From NCBI GenBank assembly GCA_949296785.1, contig CASFRQ010000162.1, positions 1 through 10,959 on the forward strand: 10,959 bases of DNA, read 5' to 3'. Origin of the DNA: an uncultured Alphaproteobacteria bacterium (lineage in GTDB: Bacteria > Pseudomonadota > Alphaproteobacteria > CASFRQ01 > SAAU01). Shown here in pieces: positions 8,101-10,959 of this stretch. Position 1 is the first letter of the stretch; every line of letters starts with the position of its first letter. The position numbers were made by a program, and so were the translations under genes. The notes under the pieces are model-generated. The model was not told the origin of the DNA. It saw only the letters and a program-made list of their open reading frames with translations, and ran no database searches.

Positions 8101-8949
8101 AGCGGCAAAGGAGATTTCTTCCCCTTTTTTTATAGGGAAAGCCGCATTTTCAAAAAATGAAGCGGGGGGCAGCCTCTGCGCCGCCGCCGGCAAAGAGGCC
8201 AGAATCAAAACCGGTTTCAGGCTGGAAGGGTTTCGGGCGAAGGCTTTTCGTTGTGTTTCTTCCGTTTTTTCTTTTTCTCCTTCTCCATCCGGTTGGCTGG
8301 TGATGTTTTTTCTTTCGGCATTGCCTGATAAGTCTGTTTCGGAAAACAAGGGGGAGTTTTTATCGTCATCCGTCCTTTTGCTTCGCAGGGGAAGTACCTT
8401 TCCGGCGAGGATGTTTTTTCCGCCTTTTTCGGATTTTTCTAAAAAAGAAAGGCCGTTTTCATTTTTTTCTTCGGAAACAAAATCGTTTTTTCTTCCTTTT
8501 TCTTCAGATGAAGTTTTTCCCTTATTTAAATCTTCCTCTAAATCTTCCGCCGGGGAAATTTTGTGTTTTTCCCTCTCTTCGGTTTCCGTTTCGTCTTTAG
8601 ATGCAGGGGGAAGGAGGGGAAAAAACTCCTTCTCAACGGGACAATTTTCAGTCCTTTTTTTTAACGCCAGCAATTCCAGTAAAGCCTGCACCCTTTGCGC
8701 CACCAAAGAGGACGCGGGAGAAATTCTGTCATAAGGAACGGTATTCCAGGCCGGGAAAACAATAATTTTTAAATCGGGCGCCAAAAATCCCGCCCATTTC
8801 GCCAAAAAGTCCAACCGGACATCATTTAAAGCTACATGAAAATGAACGCCGTTTTTCCTTGCCTGTTCTATCAGAAAAAAAGCGTCCTGTCCCTCAGGAA
8901 CTCCAAAAACGGGTGTTACGGGTGTTAAAGGGTGCGTCTGTTCATTCAT
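5119..8949 (-). CDS. mfd: Transcription-repair coupling factor Mfd
   Basis: Mfd removes RNA polymerase stalled at DNA damage and recruits UvrA. Numbering from the ATG at 8949 (1276 residues), the UvrB-like module includes FRGGLIDIYPP (about 307-317). The RNA-polymerase-binding domain (CarD-like) is at about 620-685 (IGDLVVHLSHGIG). The RecG-type translocase follows: Walker A GDVGFGKT (K783), motif II VVDEEQ (D878), TATPIPRT, IIESGIDIP and QIRGRVGRS (about 1046-1054). The C-terminal D7 domain begins near 1150. The protein is about 130 residues longer than usual because of a charged, low-complexity Lys/Glu/Ser insertion (about 97-243) between VAQRVQALLEL and KPVLILASLPAA. A TTG at 9009 would add 20 residues, but ATG is preferred since family-like sequence starts after it. 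No clear ribosome site is seen at normal spacing. An early in-frame stop removes the last 19 conserved residues, probably leaving a largely functional protein. Confidence 0.95.
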   Translation of the reverse strand: MNEQTHPLTPVTPVFGVPEGQDAFFLIEQARKNGVHFHVALNDVRLDFLAKWAGFLAPDLKIIVFPAWNTVPYDRISPASSLVAQRVQALLELLALKKRTENCPVEKEFFPLLPPASKDETETEEREKHKISPAEDLEEDLNKGKTSSEEKGRKNDFVSEEKNENGLSFLEKSEKGGKNILAGKVLPLRSKRTDDDKNSPLFSETDLSGNAERKNITSQPDGEGEKEKTEETQRKAFARNPSSLKPVLILASLPAAAQRLPPASFFENAAFPIKKGEEISFAALKKFLNEYGYKNAEKVFQPGEYAFRGGLIDIYPPSGSYPVRIDLFGEEVENIRFFDPLSQRSLNQTDGLTLHAMTETLLSDKSVSLFRSQYRSLFGAVQARDTLYAAVSAGQRMEGMEHWLPLFYEKTAVLFDYLPEKTSVSLDYQFFDAFKEHTQQINEYYEAREQALKAPSELEMIYHPVPAEKMFLSREEFEKFLSEKKNKGQKAYELTPFVSSENGFDAGGRVGQTFVEEKINAAVNVYDALADFIKKTPQKVILTAYSRASAEKMQAGLLSRFPSVKIAETFEQAIKKSPSVVLFPLERGFTNSDFAFVSQGDLFGEKIRPLMKKKKGKENFIQDVSSLNIGDLVVHLSHGIGQYNGLKTLSAGGAAHECLELVYAEGSKLFIPIENIDVLSRYGSDSETTALDRLGSPAWEAKKAKLKKYIKDVAEKLMALAAERYLKKVPKIIPLQGAYDDFCARFPYVETPDQLKAILDVQEDLSLGRPMDRLVCGDVGFGKTEVALRACFTTVMNGGQAAVVVPTTLLARQHYENFKNRFEGFPVRVKMLSRLVSAKEAKQTKEELKKGTVDIVIGTHALLSKNIDFKNLTLLVVDEEQSFGVAHKERLKELKSGVHVLTLTATPIPRTLQMALTGVRDLSVIATPPVDRLAVKTYILPFDRVIVKEAILRERFRGGQVFYVCPRISDMAPLLQTLQDLIPDLKIAAAHGQMPASKLEKIMTDFVEKKYDLLLSTSIIESGIDIPSVNTLIIHRADRFGLGQLYQIRGRVGRSKLRAFCYLTLPQNMKLGPVAQRRLSVLQSLDTLGAGFNLASQDLDIRGAGNLLGEEQSGHIQEVGVELYQKMLEEAVAALKAGKKQEEIEEKFSPQIALDLPVLIPETYIGDLALKMELYHRIAALQTEEEAQKMRQEMEDRFGPLPEQVINLFKVVSLKILARQANVEKVDVGPKGAVLSFWKKSFPNPAGLISFIQDQLGTVKLNADYRLTVMRTWNKP

Positions 8950-9037
8950 AGTGGTTTTATGGATAAGGCGTCTTCCTTTTAAAGTCAAACGAAATAAGGG
9001 AAAAAGCAAAAATTATTTCTTTGCGGATATTTTTATG

Positions 9038-9066
9038 TTGACAGAACGGCAAAAAAAAGATATAAA
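9038..9066 (+). promoter_or_regulatory. Strong sigma70-type promoter of rplU-rpmA
   Basis: A perfect -35 box TTGACA (9038-9043) and a -10 box TATAAA (9061-9066) are exactly 17 bases apart, with an A-tract in the spacer. Transcription would start near 9073, giving a leader of about 50 bases before rplU. It faces away from mfd. A clear mfd promoter on the other strand of 8950-9110 was not found. Confidence 0.8.
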
Positions 9067-9122
9067 TCCCCCCTAGTCTTAGAAAATAAGCAGATATTTA
9101 ACGAACGCAGTTGAGGAAAAAG

Positions 9123-9425
9123 ATGTACGCAGTTATTAAAACGGGCGGTAAGCAGTATAAGGTTGAAAAAGACGACCTGATTCTTGTTGAAAGAATTGAC
9201 GGGGAGGAAGGATCTCCGGTTTCTTTCGGCGAAGTCCTGATGGTTAACGGGAAAATCGGCCTTCCCTTGGTGGATGGAGCGAAGGTTACGGGTCAGATTG
9301 TCCGCCAGACGCGCGGCGAAAAGGTGATTGTTTTCAAGAAGAAACGCCGGCATGGCTACAGAAGGAAGAACGGTCACAAGCAGGATCTGACTCTTGTGAA
9401 AATTCAAGAGATTGTTGCAGCTTAA
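9123..9425 (+). CDS. rplU: 50S ribosomal protein L21
   Basis: L21 is a 23S-rRNA-binding protein of the large ribosomal subunit. The product is 100 residues, near the normal 100-105. It begins with the family hallmark MYAVIKTGGKQYKV, has a central barrel segment (SFGEVLMV), and a basic rRNA-binding loop (VIVFKKKRRHGYRRKNGH, about 76-93), ending in VKIQEIVAA. The ATG at 9123 is chosen over a TTG at 9111 because GAGGA (9113-9117) lies just before it and the family starts at MYAV. It is followed after 12 bases by rpmA, the usual pair, driven by the promoter at 9038-9066. Confidence 0.97.
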   Translation: MYAVIKTGGKQYKVEKDDLILVERIDGEEGSPVSFGEVLMVNGKIGLPLVDGAKVTGQIVRQTRGEKVIVFKKKRRHGYRRKNGHKQDLTLVKIQEIVAA

Positions 9426-9437
9426 GGAGTAAGTAAA

Positions 9438-9695
9438 ATGGCACATAAAAAAGCCGGCGGGAGTACGCGGAACGGACGGGACTCTGAAGGTCGCCGTTTG
9501 GGTTTGAAAAAATCTGGCGGACAGCCTGTCATTGCCGGGAATATCATTGTGCGCCAGAGAGGGACTCAGTATTATCCGGGCGAAAATGTCGGCATGGGTA
9601 AGGATCACACTTTGTTCGCTACGAGCGAAGGGGTTGTGGAATTCACTCGTAAAAAGGATGATAAAGTGGTTATCTCTGTCGTTCAAAAAGCGTAA
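9438..9695 (+). CDS. rpmA: 50S ribosomal protein L27
   Basis: L27 lies near the peptidyl-transferase centre and its N-terminal tail reaches towards the tRNA acceptor ends. The 85-residue product starts MAHKKAGGSTRNGRDS, with the standard mature-type N-terminus and no cleavable extension of the Firmicutes kind. It continues with the conserved GRRLG, AGNIIVRQRGT, PGENVGMGKDHTLFA and VEF segments. A good AAGGAG site overlaps the rplU stop region (TAAGGAG) and sets the start. In many bacteria obgE follows this pair. Here a terminator follows and obgE is not adjacent. Confidence 0.97.
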   Translation: MAHKKAGGSTRNGRDSEGRRLGLKKSGGQPVIAGNIIVRQRGTQYYPGENVGMGKDHTLFATSEGVVEFTRKKDDKVVISVVQKA

Positions 9696-9716
9696 GATTA
9701 TTCATTCTTTGAATTT

Positions 9717-9746
9717 AAATCCCCTCTTTTGAGGGGATTTTTATTT
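9717..9746 (+). terminator. Intrinsic terminator of rplU-rpmA
   Basis: AAATCCCCTC (9717-9726) pairs with GAGGGGATTT (9731-9740) around a TTTT loop, and a T-rich tract follows (TTTATTTT). It begins about 20 bases after the rpmA stop. This is a textbook hairpin plus T-run. Confidence 0.9.
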
Positions 9747-10040
9747 TGGCTTGAAAAGAGTTTGATTGAACGGTATGTGATCCGTAAAAACATAATCATC
9801 ATATTGCACATTAAGGCTATGAAAAGCGGGACAGGTTTTTGGGAAGGCATGATGTTGCTGTCGCCGACGTTATCACTGTCGGTAGGCTTTATGGGCTTTT
9901 ATAAAAAGGTACAAGGCTTTTTTATTCATGAATTGTTCAGTCTGTCTGCGGTATTTTAAAGGAACCATAAAATACCAAAGGAGGCCTCAAAATAAACAGT
10001 TGTCTCTTCTATAAAGATATAATATTGAAAAAAACGCGTT
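9747..10040. other. Intergenic stretch with no intact gene
   Basis: I see no supported gene here. A 17-codon open stretch on the plus strand at 9848-9904 (reading HDVAVADVITVGRLYGLL, then stop) has a coding look and may be debris of an older gene, but it is too short to identify. An inverted repeat lies at 9950-9976, and a ribosome-site-like AAAGGAGG follows it at about 9978-9985 with no obvious start codon at the right distance. Confidence 0.5.
9950..9976. repeat. 9-bp inverted repeat in intergenic DNA
   Basis: GGTATTTTA (9950-9958) and TAAAATACC (9968-9976) are perfect inverted copies with a 9-base loop. Neither strand has a T-run after it, so it is not a standard terminator. It could be an operator or a remnant of a control region for the broken gene to its right. 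Confidence 0.4.
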
Positions 10041-10250
10041 TTTGGTTTTGAGCGGTTTCGGTCAGCGGCTTTAGACTTGCTAGTGTGGCGGCGGGAAGAA
10101 CAGATGCCTACATAGGTTCCGGTTTGTCTTTATGGGACGCGGCGGCGGGATTCCTTTTAGGGCGAATGAGAGCGATATTCTCCCGTCTTTTATCCCTGCG
10201 GTGAAAATTTTGAACTCATGGATGAAATTTTCCCGTTCCGATAGACAAAT
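10041..10250 (+). pseudogene. Remnant of an inositol-monophosphatase-family gene
   Basis: Reading two plus-strand frames in turn gives a piece of the inositol monophosphatase (SuhB/CysQ-like) family. FRSAALDL (10056-10079) runs into a one-base gap near 10080, then SVAAGRTDAYIGSG (10082-10123) and LSLWDAAAGFLL (10124-10159). This fits the family pattern GSAALDLAYVAAGRxDGF...WDxAAG, including the metal-binding Asp of the WD.AAG motif. After 10160 the frame degenerates again; sequence in another frame (ILPSFIPAVKIL, about 10174-10209) may be its continuation. The N-terminal half, with the DPIDGT-type metal site, is absent, so the protein cannot be active. The boundaries are approximate. Conserved codons are still readable, so decay looks fairly recent, unless the shifts are sequencing errors. 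Confidence 0.65.
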
Positions 10251-10285
10251 ATCCGTCGGTAATTTTCGTAATGGCGCTCGGAACG

Positions 10286-10334
10286 AAAAAAAAACGCTTG
10301 TTTTACGGAAAAAGGGTCTTTTTATTTTTAAGCG
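10286..10334 (-). terminator. Possible terminator after epmA
   Basis: On the minus strand, CGCTT (10330-10334, overlapping the stop region) can pair with AAGCG (10295-10299), and inside this AAAAAG pairs with CTTTTT (10309-10323). A run of nine T (10286-10294) follows. The stem is interrupted and A/T-rich, so this is a moderate call based mainly on the T-run directly downstream of the gene. Confidence 0.45.
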
Positions 10335-10959
10335 ACCGGCGCCCAAAGGACATCGTCTATCTTATCCGCGCCCAAAAGCAGCATAACCAGTCTGTCCACG
10401 CCGACGGCAATGCCGGCGCAGGGGGGCAGCCCTGCCTCAAGCGCCTCCAGAAAATCCTCGTCCAGAGGATAAGTATAACCGTAAAGTTCCTGTTTTATCT
10501 TTTGATCATGTTCAAAGCGGATTCTTTGTTCTTTAGCATCGGTCAGTTCCGTAAAGGCATTTCCCAATTCCACGCCGCAAGAGTAAACTTCAAACCTTTC
10601 GGCGACCAGAGGGTTCGTTTCGGATTTTTTCGCCAAAGCCCCCAAGGCGACCGGATAATCATAAAGGACGGTCGGGACGGTTTGTCCCAGGCGCGGTTCC
10701 ACTTTTTCCAGCATAATGCGGAAGAAAATATCTTCCCACCTGTCATTTGGGGAGGTTTCAATCCCTGTTTTTTCAGCCTGAGCGCGCAACAGAGAAGGGT
10801 CAGGTTCCAAGTTTCCGATGTTTTCGGGAGAAGCCTCTCCTTTTAACTTTTCCGTCAGTCTTGGCGCTGGAGTCTCGGAAATAACAGTGGACAAAATATC
10901 CACACCGGCGTATTTAAGAAAAGCTTCCTGAACGGAAAGGTATTCCCACGGAACGAAAA
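10328..10959 (-). CDS. epmA: EF-P--(R)-beta-lysine ligase / EF-P lysine ligase EpmA, 5'-partial
   Basis: EpmA (GenX/PoxA/YjeA) is a class-II lysyl-tRNA-synthetase-like enzyme that attaches a lysine derivative to elongation factor P, helping ribosomes pass polyproline stretches. The frame is open to the right edge and upstream residues (WEYLSVQEAFLKYAGVDIL) fit the family, so the GTG at 10903 is internal and the true start lies outside. About 210 residues are present of a family length near 325-350. Visible hallmarks are RWEDIFFRIMLEKVEP, LYDYPVALGALAKKS, ERFEVYSCGVELGNAFTELTD, and class-II motif 3 near the end (GIAVGVDRLVMLLLGADKIDDV). It lacks the tRNA anticodon-binding domain of LysS, as expected. 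It faces rpmA across the intergenic region. No efp or epmB is in the window. Confidence 0.9.
   Translation of the reverse strand, partial: FVPWEYLSVQEAFLKYAGVDILSTVISETPAPRLTEKLKGEASPENIGNLEPDPSLLRAQAEKTGIETSPNDRWEDIFFRIMLEKVEPRLGQTVPTVLYDYPVALGALAKKSETNPLVAERFEVYSCGVELGNAFTELTDAKEQRIRFEHDQKIKQELYGYTYPLDEDFLEALEAGLPPCAGIAVGVDRLVMLLLGADKIDDVLWAPVA

Noticed and set aside
8950..9009. TTG start giving 20 extra residues of Mfd
   Set aside because: The extra residues (MLFPLFRLTLKGRR...) do not look like Mfd, and the ATG at 8949 precedes the family-like sequence.
9033..9686. 217-residue minus-strand frame
   Set aside because: It is antisense across both rplU and rpmA, which are certain genes, and its translation has no recognisable motifs.
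9729..9959. 76-residue plus-strand frame after rpmA
   Set aside because: It begins inside the rpmA terminator, has no ribosome site and shows no conserved pattern.
10271..10846. 191-residue plus-strand frame
   Set aside because: It is antisense to epmA, whose class-II synthetase motifs are clear on the other strand.
1..10959. CRISPR arrays, tRNA or rRNA genes
   Set aside because: No regularly spaced repeats of CRISPR type, cloverleaf-like sequences or rRNA segments were seen on either strand; in particular no tRNA gene lies at the integrase side.

Overview
The window joins two kinds of DNA. The right part (about 5.0-11.0 kb) is ordinary bacterial chromosome: mfd, the ribosomal genes rplU and rpmA, and the 3' part of an EF-P lysine ligase gene (epmA). 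The left part (1 to about 4.7 kb) is more AT-rich and looks like one end of an integrated mobile element. It holds a tyrosine integrase, a small unknown gene, a large Prim-Pol/DUF3987 replication protein and an unknown convergent gene. Mfd, L21 and L27 read as proteobacterial, most likely alphaproteobacterial: the Mfd C-terminus has a W..P..RL.G pattern familiar from that class, and L27 lacks the Firmicutes-type N-terminal extension. No species can be named from the sequence alone.

Layout, left to right: an unknown 154-residue protein (+); a bidirectional terminator; the primase-helicase gene (-); a 99-residue unknown gene (-) with a good sigma70-type promoter and an overlapping dyad; a tyrosine recombinase (-) split by a one-base frameshift; a short segment with three 10-bp tandem repeats and a perfect A/T palindrome; a 263-bp stray copy of an internal piece of mfd; full-length mfd (-), ended by an in-frame TAA 19 codons before its apparent natural end; a divergent promoter region; rplU-rpmA (+) with a terminator; about 580 bp with no intact gene but with the remains of an inositol-monophosphatase-family gene; and epmA (-), which runs off the right edge.

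The left genes resemble the integration and replication end of a phage satellite or integrative island (int, small gene, primase-helicase). The most interesting part is the junction. Next to the integrase lies a piece of mfd about 95% identical to the resident gene, and 12 of its 13 differences are synonymous. It therefore looks like a piece of a working mfd from a related strain rather than an old decayed duplicate, which suggests a recombination history between this element and mfd. Three reading-frame lesions (integrase frameshift, early mfd stop, broken phosphatase) lie within about 6.5 kb. Either the locus is decaying or the assembly has errors, and read coverage would decide. I did not find a clearly new defence or other system here.
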